Part shown: positions 45,461 through 57,342 of the stretch, piece after piece
Layout of the letters: each line of letters opens with the position of its first letter
Position numbering within the stretch: the stretch's first letter is position 1
Assembly (NCBI GenBank): GCA_001599815.1
Contig: BCIA01000004.1
Span: 2,862-66,861, forward strand
Origin: Furcasterigmium furcatum
Lineage: Eukaryota; Ascomycota; Sordariomycetes; Glomerellales; Plectosphaerellaceae
Reading direction: 5' to 3'
DNA: 64,000 nt
Program-made: the position numbers and the translations under genes
Notes under the pieces: generated by a model
Databases searched by the model: none
The model's input: the letters and a program-made list of their open reading frames with translations, nothing else
What the model was told of the DNA's origin: nothing

Positions 45461-45962
45461 TCCTAGCCCGATGGTGTATTAAAACAAGTGCCCCATCCTG
45501 CCTTGGTTCAACCCACGTGGGTTTCTGTTAGGTTTGGGCCAGCATTTACGTCGCTCCCCGTCCATGGATGTCGATGGATGCCGGCTCTACCAGCACCTCG
45601 CTTGAACAACCACCTCCCCACGCAGTTGGGGGGGATGGTCAACGATGATGCAACATTGCATCTGCTTCGTGATCTAAAAACCAACGCTTTACCTCTTTAA
45701 GTGATTCCTTACTCATTAGTGCCGTATTATTCCCTCACCTACTTACACCCCATCTTACCTAGCATGTGACGGGGGAAAACCCAAAGCCAAAGACCACCCC
45801 CACTGACCCCACCGATAATTAAAACACCGTCTCCCTTGCCCCGTGGGGTACCTACTCGTGGGGGTCAAGGGCCAAGTGTAATAGGCATAAAAGACAGGTT
45901 GTCTCGTTCAAAGCGGCACCTTATTGTTCAGTTAAGCATCTTGATCACGACTGTCTTTTAAA
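45461..45962. promoter_or_regulatory. Upstream region of the ureidoglycolate lyase gene
   Basis: About 500 bp without a gene. A CGATAA match to the GATA-factor consensus HGATAR lies at 45813-45818, about 150 bp upstream of the ATG, which would suit nitrogen control, but the motif is short. A short palindrome-like C-rich stretch is at 45795-45812. Confidence 0.35.
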
Positions 45963-46697
45963 ATGCCTTTGTATTTGTCCCTGAACGGGGAAACCCGGAC
46001 CATTGCCGCCGCGCCCTTGACACCAGAGGCCTTCGCTCCCTTCGGCGATGTCATCCAGAACCCTCGTCCTGACATCCATCCTACCACCAACCCACTCCCC
46101 AAAGGACTTGTCCCCAATGCCATCCGCTCAAAGCAGGTCACAGCCTTCAAATTCCATGCTCCTCCCACCCCACAGAACCTCTACCCCCAAGCACCGAGTA
46201 AAGCGCCGGCCAACACATCCCTCAGCCTCTTCGTCTGTGCCTCCAACCCGACCGCCAGCTCAGGATACCGCCTCGGCCTTCTCGAGCGCCATCCATTTAC
46301 GTCCCAGACCTTCGCACCGATGGTAACTCCACCTGGGTGCTCATATCTGCTCCTGGTAGCTCCCAGCTCACCAGTCGGCGAGATGGGCAACGACTTGCCG
46401 TTCCCCCTGAAAGCGGATCAAAATGGAAGAAGTACGCTCCAGGGCAGGGGTCTCCCCGACCTGAACCAATTGAAGGCTTTCACTGCCACCGGCCGCCAGG
46501 GCGTGACCTACGGCGCGGGGACGTGGCACGCTCCCATGGTCGTTCTCGGACCTGAAGGGACATCGATGGAGTTCATCGTGTCTCAGTTTTCGAATGGGGT
46601 TAGTACTGAAGACAGTCAGGAGGTAGAGTTTGGTGGTCTGGAGGACGAAGGCAAGGGTTGGATCAGTGTGTCGATCCTAGCGAACCAAACACAGTAA
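45963..46697 (+). CDS. Ureidoglycolate lyase, 244 aa
   Basis: A single exon, ATG 45963 to TAA 46697. PLTPEAFAPFGDVIQNP near residue 19 and GVTYGAGTWHAPMVVLG near 180 are the two conserved blocks of fungal ureidoglycolate lyases (cupin fold; the His of TWHAP lies in the active site). The enzyme splits ureidoglycolate into glyoxylate and urea, the last step of allantoin use as nitrogen source. Length suits the family and no targeting signal is seen. The only allantoin-pathway company here is the NCS1 permease relic 10 kb away. Confidence 0.88.
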   Translation: MPLYLSLNGETRTIAAAPLTPEAFAPFGDVIQNPRPDIHPTTNPLPKGLVPNAIRSKQVTAFKFHAPPTPQNLYPQAPSKAPANTSLSLFVCASNPTASSGYRLGLLERHPFTSQTFAPMVTPPGCSYLLLVAPSSPVGEMGNDLPFPLKADQNGRSTLQGRGLPDLNQLKAFTATGRQGVTYGAGTWHAPMVVLGPEGTSMEFIVSQFSNGVSTEDSQEVEFGGLEDEGKGWISVSILANQTQ

Positions 46698-46969
46698 ACA
46701 AGCAGGTTCCTGCCAAGTATGATCACTGTGTTGGCCTCGAGAGACGTTTATTTTACTTTTCGAGAGTCTTAAGCTGGCCAGGTCTCTTCATCTGCGTGGG
46801 ATTTGAAATGTGACCATGCATATTATTTAATGGGGCAATTTGCATATTCGATTGTATTAATGAGTGTCGTATCTGCCGTTTGGCGTTTCTCCTCAAACAG
46901 ATCCCCAGCGTTCCTGGATGCTTGGCATTTGGTGTAACACCATTGTGACCTGGTGCGTGACGCCTACTA

Positions 46970-48046
46970 TCACTGGAACTGCTCGGCCCCCAAGTTCGCC
47001 CCAAACTTGATCTTCAGGAGGTCCTTCTCTACGATCTCGTCCTTCCTTTCCACCAGCTCATCCACGTCCCAGTTGACGATCACCAGCCTTCCACTGAGAA
47101 ACTTAGCCTTTTCCGATATGAGCCACAAGGCCACGGACGCCACAAAGTCTGGGGTGTCCTGGTGGAAGGGCCTGAACGTGTCCAAGATCATATCGGTGTC
47201 CATAAGACCTGGGTTGAGGGACACCGCTGTAATATTCGGGTATGCGGCGCCAATGTATGCGATCAGCTGGAGTGCCGCAAGCTTGCTGTCGACGTAGCCA
47301 GACATGGTCGGCATGACCCCCCAGGCACCCGTTGCGATATTCACGATGCTCGCAGGGGTGGAAGTTGGCTCGGGGAGCGCCCTGATGAAGCTTCGGGCCA
47401 GAAGAAAGCCGCCCAGGGTGTTGACTTCCTGGGAAAGGAATACCAGTCAGATACGTGTAGGCCTAAGTAGTCCTTGGTTGGACCACATAGGGTAAGCGCT
47501 GAGACGAGGACTCACAAAATTCTTCCACCACTTCGATGGGTCTTCCTCGTGAATGTCGCCGCCGCCCGAAATGACGGCTGCATTGTTGACAAGAATGTCG
47601 GCATGTCCAAACTTGGCCCGGACTTGCGCGAACAAGGCGTCGACGGAAGCCGAGTCGGAGACATCGGTGGCCACAACAAGGGTCTCTATCTGAGGGTGCT
47701 TCTCCTTGACAGAGCCCTCAACCGACTTCAGCTTCTCGGCGTTGGTGGCAACAAGCACCAAACCCTTAACACCAGCCTTGGCAAAGATTGGTACGAGACC
47801 TTGAGCACCTAGGCCGCGCGATGCACCCGTAATGATGGCAACCTTCCCGACCAGGGAGTTGGCCGGGTTCGTTGGGTCAATGGAAGGGTACGGAGCGGTG
47901 CGGTTGTGTGGAGTGAACTGCTGGCTGGAGTGAAATGTTAGGCACTCCGGTGACTGGACATATGGATAAAGCATGGCGATCCGTTGAGTCCAATGCAGAG
48001 AGGTCACTTACCTCGTAAGAAAGTAGTCTGCCGGAAGGTTCTCCAT
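46970..48046 (-). CDS. Short-chain dehydrogenase/reductase, 300 aa
   Basis: Exons 48046-48012, 47924-47516 and 47428-46970; both introns are 87 bp. VGKVAIITGASRGLGAQG is the nucleotide-binding TGxxxGxG motif, DILVNNAAV the NNAG-like motif and GYVDSKLAALQL the catalytic YxxxK. The usual catalytic Ser position reads NIATGAW, so Thr may replace Ser. Soluble NAD(P)-dependent oxidoreductase, substrate unknown. It lies head-to-head with a Zn2Cys6 regulator (755 bp between starts), which may control it. Confidence 0.85.
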
Positions 48047-48801
48047 TGCGGTGTCGAGGATGAAAAATGTCGAGTGTATATTGGTTGACAGAGTTGGTTG
48101 GATGTGTAGGTAGAAGGAACTTTCGCTTCAAGTAATAGGCGTATGCTGATAATGAGGCGGCTTCAATTCGGACCCTGCGTCATAATTCATGGCCGATTTA
48201 TAGGTCCGCCGTCGTCCATAAAATGAGCCTATCTTGCACCACTTCTGACGAAATGCACTAGTACAGTCAGCGCGGTTTGTAAAGGAAAATGAAACCCTCC
48301 GAAGGTTGACGAAAGCTTCCTGTCACGTCGGAAGTACACGGATAGGTATGTCGTCAGTCGAAGAAGGCAGGTGTCCTATGCCCACCGCAAGGTTGGTCAT
48401 CCATGGATGTCTGAATGGTAGGTTCGTTTGAGACAGACTCGGCGCCGGCCCCATATCTTTGACGAAAGTTGCCTAAAATGGCCTAGTACGACCGATTGTT
48501 GTACCCCGCCCCAAGGATCTGGACCCCGCCGCCGCGGCTGACATGTCGGGGATTGGTAAGTGCGCGCTCAGTCAGCAACCTGCGGATTCTTGATCCGGAC
48601 GGCTTCCCCGAGCAGTGCCTCAATCTGGGCATTTTTCGTCGAGAAATCAACCCACGACCTGCAAGGCACTCACAGGGCCCGGACGAATGTATCGGCGTCA
48701 ACCTGTGGCACGCACCACACAACGACAAAGGGTTCAGCCACGGCGGCAGCCCTGATACCGAACCCCCTGCCTTGCTGGATGCCGGATCCGATTCTGCGAC
48801 C
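48047..48801. promoter_or_regulatory. Divergent promoter of dehydrogenase and Zn2Cys6 regulator
   Basis: The frame of the regulator stays open back to 48496, but the typical regulator start MGRAPTSGYC at 48802 is preferred; a longer N-terminus is possible. No specific site identified. Confidence 0.4.
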
Positions 48802-50399
48802 ATGGGACGAGCACCGACCAGTGGTTACTGCGAGAACTGCAGGAAGAGGAGGGTTAAGTGCGATAAAACGAAGCCGCACTGTCGACGTTGCTTCAAAGCC
48901 GGCCAAGAATGCAAGGGTTACGACCTTCCGCTGCGCATGCAGAGCCACGTTCTGGTCAGGGACCGGACCGGGACGGAGAGGATGGTCATCCTTCGCGACC
49001 CCCCAGCCCTTGCCGTCTCCGCCTCCTCCTCCTCTTCCACGGCGGTAACGGAGCCCCAACCAATACGGCGATTGGCCTGCACAAACGAGGAGCTCATCTT
49101 CTCATACTTCTTCCAGAACTATGTGTGGGCACACTTTTGGCGACCCATCATGCGGATGATGGATGTTCCCTCCAACGAAGTAGCGTACAAAGCAAGTCTC
49201 GCTATTGCAACGGGAATCAAGGGGCTTAATTATGACGACAGAGCCCTCAAAGTCCAGGCCCTGGATTTGTACGGGAATGCGATCAACCTGTTCCGACAAC
49301 AATTCAACCGGGCAGTGGGTCGCAGGCCCGAGATGGCAGCACTTGGAACGAACGTCATCATCCTGTCGTTGTTTAACGTATGTCTCAGTGCTTGTTGTGA
49401 CCGCACCGATGTTCAACGTTGGGCTAAATCTGCTTTTCAGCTCGCAATCGAGGGAAACATCAGCCTGGTTGACCACAACGGACTGATTGCGATCCTGCAA
49501 TACTGCGGACCAGAGCCCTTCCAGGAAGAATCACTTCTGACGGTGTTCCGGTCATGTAGGGCCAACTTAGTAAGTATCACGAACTGCAATGCTCCTTTGA
49601 AAGTTCGTTCGGATGCTTACAAGGCAACCAGCTTTGCAGATCCCTCGACCAGGGAGAGGGCACGTTCTTGGAGCAACCCGAGTGGAAGAGAGTTCCCTGG
49701 CTGCAATGTCCCAAAACCGCGGACGACATGCTTCAGGACATCGTTGTCCATCTACCGTCCATCTCCGAGACGTTGAAAACCCCTGCCGGCCCAAGCCAAA
49801 AGCGAAGTCTAGAGCTTGTTGGCCTGCTTGATGTGCTGTCCAGCCAACTGGACACATGGAGGTGGGAGTGGGAAGAAGCCAACCCGGGAGCCGCGAATGT
49901 GGCGGCCAGACGCGGCCATGACACAACTGCTATTTCCGAGCCAATTCTGGCAGAGGTTTTATCATCGAGGATCGACATGCAGACTGTCACCCAGGGCTTG
50001 GATATCAACTTGTACAACACGATCCGTGTCTACATCTCACGGCAGCGGCAGCTCCTGCTGGGTAATATCAAAAGATCGAAGGATGACCGCAAGCTATCAC
50101 TAGAGGATCTGCAGTTCTTGGAGGCGACGGCCCGTCGGCACACAAAATCGCCGCTTTTGCTCCCCGGGGAGGCCAGGCTGCCATGTCAGTACGCGATGGA
50201 AGCAGCGCGACTAATGCCTTACCTGGCGGAACAATTAGCGACTCGTAATCATGACGTTGCTTTGATGGTATCTCCGACATGGATCATATTCTCGGCCCTG
50301 AGATTGCAGCCTGAGCTAGAGGAATGGACTTGGGCACTCCGAACGAGGGTTCATTTCCTCAGGGGCCCGGCGAGAGACCTTTTCGATATCTTCAAATAG
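48802..50399 (+). CDS. Zn2Cys6 fungal transcription factor, 490 aa
   Basis: Exons 48802-49377, 49441-49569 and 49632-50399; introns of 63 and 62 bp. SGYCENCRKRRVKCDKTKPH begins the zinc knot (C-x2-C-x6-C-x6-C-x2-C-x6-C, ending QEC) at residues 10-37. The rest matches the fungal-specific domain of this regulator type (TNEELIFSYFFQNY, ALDLYGNAINLFRQQF, FLEQPEWKRVPW). The first intron is 63 bp with no in-frame stop, so a retained form would carry 21 extra residues. It is a nuclear DNA-binding regulator; the divergent dehydrogenase is the obvious candidate target. Frame intact, in contrast to the regulator at 26 kb. Confidence 0.85.
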
Positions 50400-51491
50400 C
50401 ATCGACGGCATGTCTCATCAGGCAGGCGGTAGGACTCTAGTCTCCGATTTGTTCCATGCTAGAAAATTTTCAATATCTAGAGCCGCCCCTTGGGGCCATC
50501 ACCAGTTGTCTCTCCAGATCAACGCCAATTCAAGGCTGCCGCGTCTGACGAACCCACCGACACCGCCGAGACCCAGAAATGCCGAGGGACTCCTTCCGGG
50601 CGCCGAAACTCCAATCATCAACAAGTCTTGATAGATTTTCTAACCTGGATGGCTGCCAAACGAGACGATTTTCCACTCGAACCAGGATATCCAGGCTGGC
50701 ATTATCATCCATCGAAATCTTGTTGCTTCCCGGTTCGGGAGCTCAAGTCTATGCATGCGCCTGCAAAAATACTTGAATATTGGGGTCCACGGTGTCCCCC
50801 TTTTTGATCGGCCATTGGATCTGGTTGATGGCCCATTTTGGTTTGGAACCTACTGGTCCAGTCTGATGTCTTCGTCCAAGTCACGGTCCGGCACGCAAAC
50901 CCCATGACCACGCCGTCGCTGGCCTGGACGATACGGGCAACAAATACAGGCCTGGTGCCGCCTGTTTGCCACTGTTGCTACCGTTCGAGAAACAGGACGT
51001 GGAGAACGACGGACTGCGGTTCGTTGCAGGGTATCACCGCGACACGGCGAGCATCGAGATGGGGAGAGCGAGCTCAAGATGTGATGCTGAAATCTTTATC
51101 TGAAGCCAACCTGCGGCCTGCCCAGCCCTCCTGACAATATTATGTATTGCTGATTAGTCCTAAGAGTGTAGATTCTTTAAGAGTTGCATGGCAGAAATTA
51201 GTCGGGGGGTGTTTAGCTAGTACGAGTGACTACTTATCACTTCAGAAAGGTCCCGCCCGGAAACGTGGCAGATGACGGCGCCATGATGTACTCTCAATAT
51301 CCGGACAGCTAGCAGCTGGCAGCAGGTGTCGTTTCGGGTCCCTGAAACAGGAATCCGCTGACACCCCTCGCTGACGTCATCATCTCACCCGATGCCTCCC
51401 AAATGTTATATGTTGGCCTCCCCACCTTAGACGGCACTTGAACTTTCTCTCTTTCATCTCATCAAACAATTCATTGGCAACGAAGCTCACC
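50400..51491. other. Intergenic, no gene seen
   Basis: Frames of 60-105 codons on both strands lack features. Confidence 0.45.
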
Positions 51492-51797
51492 ATGCCTCTC
51501 GTTGTTCCAGGCATACAGACCGAGTCAGGCGACAAGACCGAGGAGTGGTCCAACAAACTTGTGGGCAAGAAGCTCCATGACGAAGAAACCAACGAGACGG
51601 TCCGCAACCAGCTTCTAGCCTTCTATGCCACGAAAGAAACACGCTGACACTGACCGCAGTGCTTCTGCAAGCGGGACCTCCCTGAGGAACACAGGGTCAT
51701 CCAGCCCGGAATGATGGTCACCAAGGATTATAAGCCTAACCGACTCAACGTTCACGTCGACAAGGACGGCAACGTTTCCCACGTGGAGCATGGATAA
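51492..51797 (+). CDS. Peptidase inhibitor I78 family protein, 81 aa
   Basis: Exon 1 51492-51599 and exon 2 51660-51797. MPLVVPGIQTESGDKTEEW, LVGKKLHDEETNE, KRDLPEEHRVIQPG and NRLNVHVDKDGNVSHVEHG are the family's conserved run. It is a small cytosolic inhibitor of serine proteases (subtilisin type in known relatives). The intron donor is GTCCGC, a poor match, while the acceptor CTGACCGCAG is good. Reading through the intron would stop at 51648 and give a 51-residue truncated protein. Confidence 0.8.
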
Positions 51798-53438
51798 TGA
51801 CATCCAAAGCAGGACGAAGACAATGCAGAAGAGGCTTAGACATAGATAGTACACTGGTTCATCTCAATCGAAGACGCTATCAACTGCCTAGCACCCCTTT
51901 GTTCATCCATAAGCCGGCCCTCGGCCCGCCCAACCTTAGGAGGGGCCAAGGGCCAAGAGAGGCGACCCTACGTCAAACTCAGGAAGCCCAAATTATCACC
52001 TACGGGGAAAAGGAGTAGCTTATCACACGTTCGAGGTCACTATCGTAGTTTTCGGCCAAGTTAACTCTGACATGGGTGTGGAGACTTTCTCACACAACGC
52101 CTCCGATGGACTTCCATGCTATAGACTCTTGTCTTATTCCTCGTGCACATGCTCACGACGGCTCAAAACTGGCAGTGGATATGAAATTAATGCTAGAACT
52201 TTAGCTATCTCCCCTTTGGCGACTCGTCGAGACTGACTGCTAAGTGAGCTTCAAGATGTCGGCCCGGTTACCCTAAGCTTAAGAGACATCCAGCATAGCT
52301 TACAGTTAGGTTTGCTTACACATACTTTACAGGTTTATCTTATCTGTAAAACGCATTAGGCTGCTTTCGAAACCAACGGCAAATCGCTGACAGAAGCCTC
52401 AAGAGAGAATACTGGGAGGCCGAACACAGCCACCTTTGATTCCAGGTCAACTATGCTCTTGAAGAATAGAGATGGTACCTCGTGAAGGGCTCGTACAGGC
52501 ATCTGTGCGACAAGCCCGCTAGGTTGTCGACTACCCCGGGGTAAGCTTCCCTTGCAACCCCCCTCGCAACTCTTTTGTTCATGAATTGCTTCATTCTGTA
52601 ACCCCAAATACATCTCTGACTAGACTATGGCAGTGATACATGCTCAATTACCTGGTGAATATCTATTACTAGACGCGCTGTCATGCCAAATGCCTTCAGG
52701 GCCATTCATCGTTCGTGGACAATCCCGTTCTATTTCTCTTAGAGCAACAAGCTAGCAGTCAGTTGCACGAGCGCTTATAACCACATGGCACAACTTTGAG
52801 CAAGCGCCCCTTGTCAGTGGCAGCAAGCCACCTACTCGGATAAGCTTCTACATCGGGAAGCGGAACCAAGGCTCATCAGCTTGGGTTACATCGACAGCGG
52901 CCAACCGTACATTTGAGGCTTTGAGCATCTATTACCGGAAAAGCGGGAGCGCCCCCAACAGGCTAACCCTCAGCTAGATTTTGTCGGTCCTACTTTTCGG
53001 CATATTTTCTCCGCGCGATATGTGCGTGGGGAGCTGCACCCCGCGCGAGCCAAGTCTCAGTATATTAAAACTGGCGCATGGCGCATTCCCTCCTGCGACC
53101 AGTTTACCTTTTACTACCGGAACATTGCACAGACTGGCGGGGATGACTCCCTCGGAGCAATAATAATAAGGACCAGCTCGTTCCGGGGCTGAGTGAGTGG
53201 CGGAAAAACAGAACCAGAGTATGTGCCCGCCATCCAGGGGAAGTGCCCAGGCTTTGCCGAGGAGGAAGCTTTGCCCTTGGCTCAAAATTCCGGGCTCATT
53301 AAAGCTTGAAATACCGTCGGGGGAGTACTCGAGATCGGATCTTGCGCAAATCGTGTAGATCTTTCCTGTCAGACGCCATTCATACCACAGAGATCGACTG
53401 TCTAGTCCCCATCAACATTTCTCCTTGGATCCACAGGC
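51798..53438. other. Intergenic, no gene seen
   Basis: About 1.6 kb; no frame with a domain or splice structure on either strand. Confidence 0.45.
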
Positions 53439-54788
53439 ATGAAAACTGCTGCCGTGTTTCTCGCCCTTAGCGGCCTAGCTGCCGCCCAAGCTCCTCCTTG
53501 GGGGCAATGTGGCGGGCAAGGCTGGACCGGTCCGACAACGTGTACCTCTGGTGCGTGAACCCGACCTCAGGCAACCTGACGGTATCTCCAGCAAGCTGAC
53601 AGACTTCAGGATGGACGTGCACTGCGTCGAACGAGTGGTACTCGCAATGCCTCCAGTCTTCGGGAGGATCCCCTCCTTCTCCAAACCCCGATCCGCCTGC
53701 CCCTCCTCCCAGCGGCACCTGCGGCGGGGGCAGCCCCCAAGCCAGAGTCACCGGGTCTGGGAGTTCTTTCACGGCCACTCGGGGCTCTAGCACGGTCTAT
53801 ACTGGCTCTGATTATCGCGCCGCCATCCAGGCTGCGGTCGATTCTATCTCGAGTGGTCAGCGCGTCGCCATTATGGCTTCTGGATCTATCGGTGCCAGCA
53901 CCATCACCATCGGCAGTGGAAAGATTTTCGAGGGCTGTGGAACTATTAACGCCGCCTGGAGGAACGGCCGCGGCGCTATCGAGGTCACCGACACCGTCGG
54001 TGTGCAGATTCCGTTTCTCACCATGACGGGCGAGACGTACTTTGCCCTTCGAGTCTCCGGCAACCGGGACTTCTCCCTCGGCAAGATCACACTAAACCTT
54101 AGCCGCGGCTTGGGTATTCGCTTTGATCGCGATCGGCCTGGTAGCACCAACGTCCAGATGGACGACATCCGGGTGACCGGCGCTACGAGTCATGCGGTTG
54201 AGGTCTGGAACGTCGACGGCCTTCGTATCAACCAGGTTATCGCCAGGAACGTAGGCGAGAGTGGCCTTCTAATTCAGAACACGCGGGATGCCCGTGTCGG
54301 TCTCGTTGACGGCGACAACGTCGCCACGGGTACCGGCTACGCGACCCTCCGTTTTGCTAACCGTAACGGCCGCGCTGCGAACGGCCAGTATCCCACAAGT
54401 ATCTTCATTGACCGGGTCAAGTCGCGTGGCGGAGGCCGTGGTATCTTCTGTGTATCCGAGTCTGGAGGCGCCGAGATTGGTACTGTTGACCTGGCGAGCA
54501 ACGGGAACAACGCAATTCTCATCGAGAACTGCTACAATGTTAACATCCGCGGCGGTACCGTCAACGGTGGCGGCGAGGTTCGTCTTGCTGCCCGTTCCGA
54601 ATTCGCTAATAACCGCGACATTTCGGTTACCCTTACCGTGAGTTCCACTCCCATCCCATTTCCCTGGTCCTGGTCGAGATCGTGCTAACAGTGACAACCA
54701 GGTCAACAACACACCTGTGCGCGAATCCCCCTGCGGCGTGAACATCCGCTGGAACCTCTCCGGCAACGGTGCCAGGAACATTTGCTAG
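53439..54788 (+). CDS. Secreted beta-helix protein with N-terminal CBM1, 408 aa
   Basis: Exons 53439-53550, 53610-54637 and 54702-54788; introns of 59 and 64 bp. Signal peptide MKTAAVFLALSGLAAAQA, then a canonical fungal cellulose-binding module (WGQCGGQGWTGPTTC through EWYSQCLQ) split by intron 1, a Pro/Ser linker (SPPSPNPDPPAPPPS) and a repetitive domain of short strands rich in Asn and Gly (GLGIRFDRD, SHAVEVWNVDGLRI, NVGESGLLIQNT, GNNAILIENCYNVNIRGG), typical of a right-handed parallel beta-helix. Pectate lyases, GH28 and related folds look alike; I cannot assign a catalytic family. The binding module points to plant cell walls. Intact. Confidence 0.82.
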
Positions 54789-55064
54789 GCTGTACCTCCT
54801 GGGGGGTCGATCATTGGCTTGGGGAGCATTGAAGCAGACGCTCCCTCTGGAAAGTCCCTTTTCCTTGTTTCAGTACGCATTCAAAATTGATTCACATCAC
54901 CAATTTGTTCGAGTCTTCGTTTCGGTCTGCTCGAAATCGTTTGGCTGAGAACGACCGCTGTTCGTTATTTGACCCTGTGACGTCTTCTCATGCCTTGTAA
55001 ATGCCATCACGTCAACCCAAATGCTTTTCATTGTCTCATGCAACAGCAAGGCGCCCCGCCAAGC

Positions 55065-56822
55065 TTATTCGTCAAGTTCGGTGCCAAATTCTGAGACGAT
55101 CCAGCGGCAGAAATCTTCCCACTCTTCACGCCACAGAGCCAACTTCTGAGACTTGACACTGTCCGTCTCCTGGTCCTCTCCACGCACCCCTCGAATCCAC
55201 TCGTCCTGGCTCTGTTCCTCGAACGCTGACCAAAGGACACTGTTCTCAGCGAGAGAGCCGAGTCCAGCGAGGCCCAGGTTATCCCAGCCTTGAAGTACCT
55301 GGAAGAAGTCGTGAGACATCCCCGCGGTATCCTGTCCCATCATGGCCGGATCGTCATTGCAGAGAGAACATGCCACGCCACGGGCTAGCAGTGCTGGCAA
55401 GGGGTGTGCTAGAATCGATCCACAGAGTCGAAGAACCTCGTTAGAAATCGGACACGACTCGATGAGGATGTTTTTCTCCTTCACCATCTCAATGAGGAGA
55501 GGGTGTTTGAAGAGGCTGAATCCATGGCCGATGCGGCGAGTACCAAGTACAATGGCATCGAAAAGGTTCTTGTCCGTGGCAGTGCCGTCTCCGAGGGTCT
55601 CGCCAGCGTGGAAGAAGAACGGCAGGTTCACGCCGGCCCGCTTACACTCTTCGATGAACCAGGAAAGCTCGGGAAGGATGTCGACCAGAGGTCTACCGAG
55701 TTCTTCGGGGCCGACGAGATCGTATCCGGCAATGAGATGGGGGAAGGCAGCCTTGGTGGCAATGCAGTGCTTCATGTTCTCCATCATCTGAGCCGTCGCG
55801 GTGCTGCGTACCGTAGTCCAGATCGTTGTCAAACCCCAGAATCCTTTCCCCTCGGGAGTGGCCTTAAATCGAGCCACTTCCTCCTCGATCACCTGAAACA
55901 TGTGAACGTAGTCATTCTCGGGCTCCTCGTGGCGCTCGCGACAATAGTCGAGTGACCAGGTGAATCTGATTCAGATGTTAGCCAGCCAGCAGGAAGTTGT
56001 TGCGAGCCATACGTACCGCAGTTCAGCCCAGTTAACTCCATCCCCTTTCAATGTCGTCATGAGACGGCGAAGAAGGAGTCGGAAAATTGGCTCGTAGTGT
56101 ATCAGTGTAGCGCAGACCACGAAGCACTTGACAAACTTGACCCAGATTGCATCCACGCCGTGGTGTTGCTCGTGGCTGTCGTTCACTGACAAGGTGCATC
56201 GGCTCTTCAGCCATGCGATGAATCCCTCTCGGCCTCCGTCAAACTCATCAGCAGCCTTTGTCAGAAGCAAGAACTGGCCAGACTGGTAACTGTCGGCCCA
56301 GATCGACCCTTCCGCCTGATCCTGAGCCCGGTATCGAAAGGACAATGTGGCGTCGTCTCGTGCATTCTGACTGGAAAGTGGTACGCTGCTCGCCATATGC
56401 ATGCCAGGCAGCTTCAATAGTTCCCTGATGAGGAAGTCGAACTCCACCATGGCATCCAGATGGGCGTGAAGGAGAGATCCTTTCGGCATCCGCCGGACAA
56501 TCTTCCACAGCTTGGTGTTTTCCATGCGCTCCTTGGCAAGCATGAACATCATGCCGGGGAAGATGCACTCCTGGTTGGACACTGCCAGGTCTTCCTCAAC
56601 TTGGGGTGTCCAAACGGTCTCCTTCTCATGGTTGCGGATGCGGTCGACGATGGCACACGCCTGTCTGGCAGTGGGCGAGAGGGCAGCTCTGAAAGATGCG
56701 TCCGACCGCTGCGATTTTTCCTTGTCGAGAAGCTCTGCCCTCTGAGCCAGAACGCTCTCAATGAAGGCATTAGAGTTTGCGGGAGGAATGTTCTCCCCTG
56801 TTCCCGAAACGAGTGAAGTCAT
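55065..56822 (-). CDS. ADGF/CECR1-type adenosine deaminase, 568 aa
   Basis: Exons 56822-56017 and 55965-55065; intron 56016-55966 (51 bp). Metal and active-site motifs are in order: GSLLHAHLDA (two zinc-binding His), FFFHAGETL (His and catalytic Glu), RRIGHGFSLF and CNDDPAMMG (Asp pair). The long N-terminal part before GSLLHAHLDA, about 120 residues, marks the ADGF-like subfamily rather than the short Add/Aah1 type. There is no clear signal peptide, so it is probably intracellular. It deaminates adenosine or deoxyadenosine to inosine, feeding purine nitrogen use. Confidence 0.88.
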
Positions 56823-57342
56823 GGCGAAGGTTCGATGTGATCAGTGAGCATCTCCGGCTGTGAAATGTGGCAAAATCGAGAACCCCCACCAGTCTCAGGA
56901 GGAGGGGTTGAGGCAGCTTAGTCAGCGGTTTCCACTGCAATTCGCGCATGTATCAACCCGTCGGCCGAACTGGACCTTTCTGACTTCTCGATTCCTCCCC
57001 TTGGTCGATTAGCAGATCCGTCACCTCGAGGTTTTCACTTTGCACCTCGACGCCCTCGCAGATAATGTCCTCAGAGGCTGCGTGGCCCTCAATAGGGCAT
57101 ATGATGCCCTGATCGTTGAGCTGCCCCGATCAAAACCCGAGGTAAATCTCTTCAGGAGAAAGCATGGTCGACTGACATGGCCACCATTCCGCCCAGATAC
57201 CTGCTCCAAGCTTACAGTAAATCGATTTCGGGAATCGATTTAGGAGCTCTGATAATCACTTTGACTTTATCTAACTGAATGAGGATTCACACCATGCCCC
57301 AGTCACCATCTGCCCGACAGAGAAGAACCCTGACGCGCGCCT
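56823..57342. other. Intergenic, no gene seen
   Basis: Promoter of the deaminase gene and 3' flank of the dehydrogenase gene. Confidence 0.5.
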
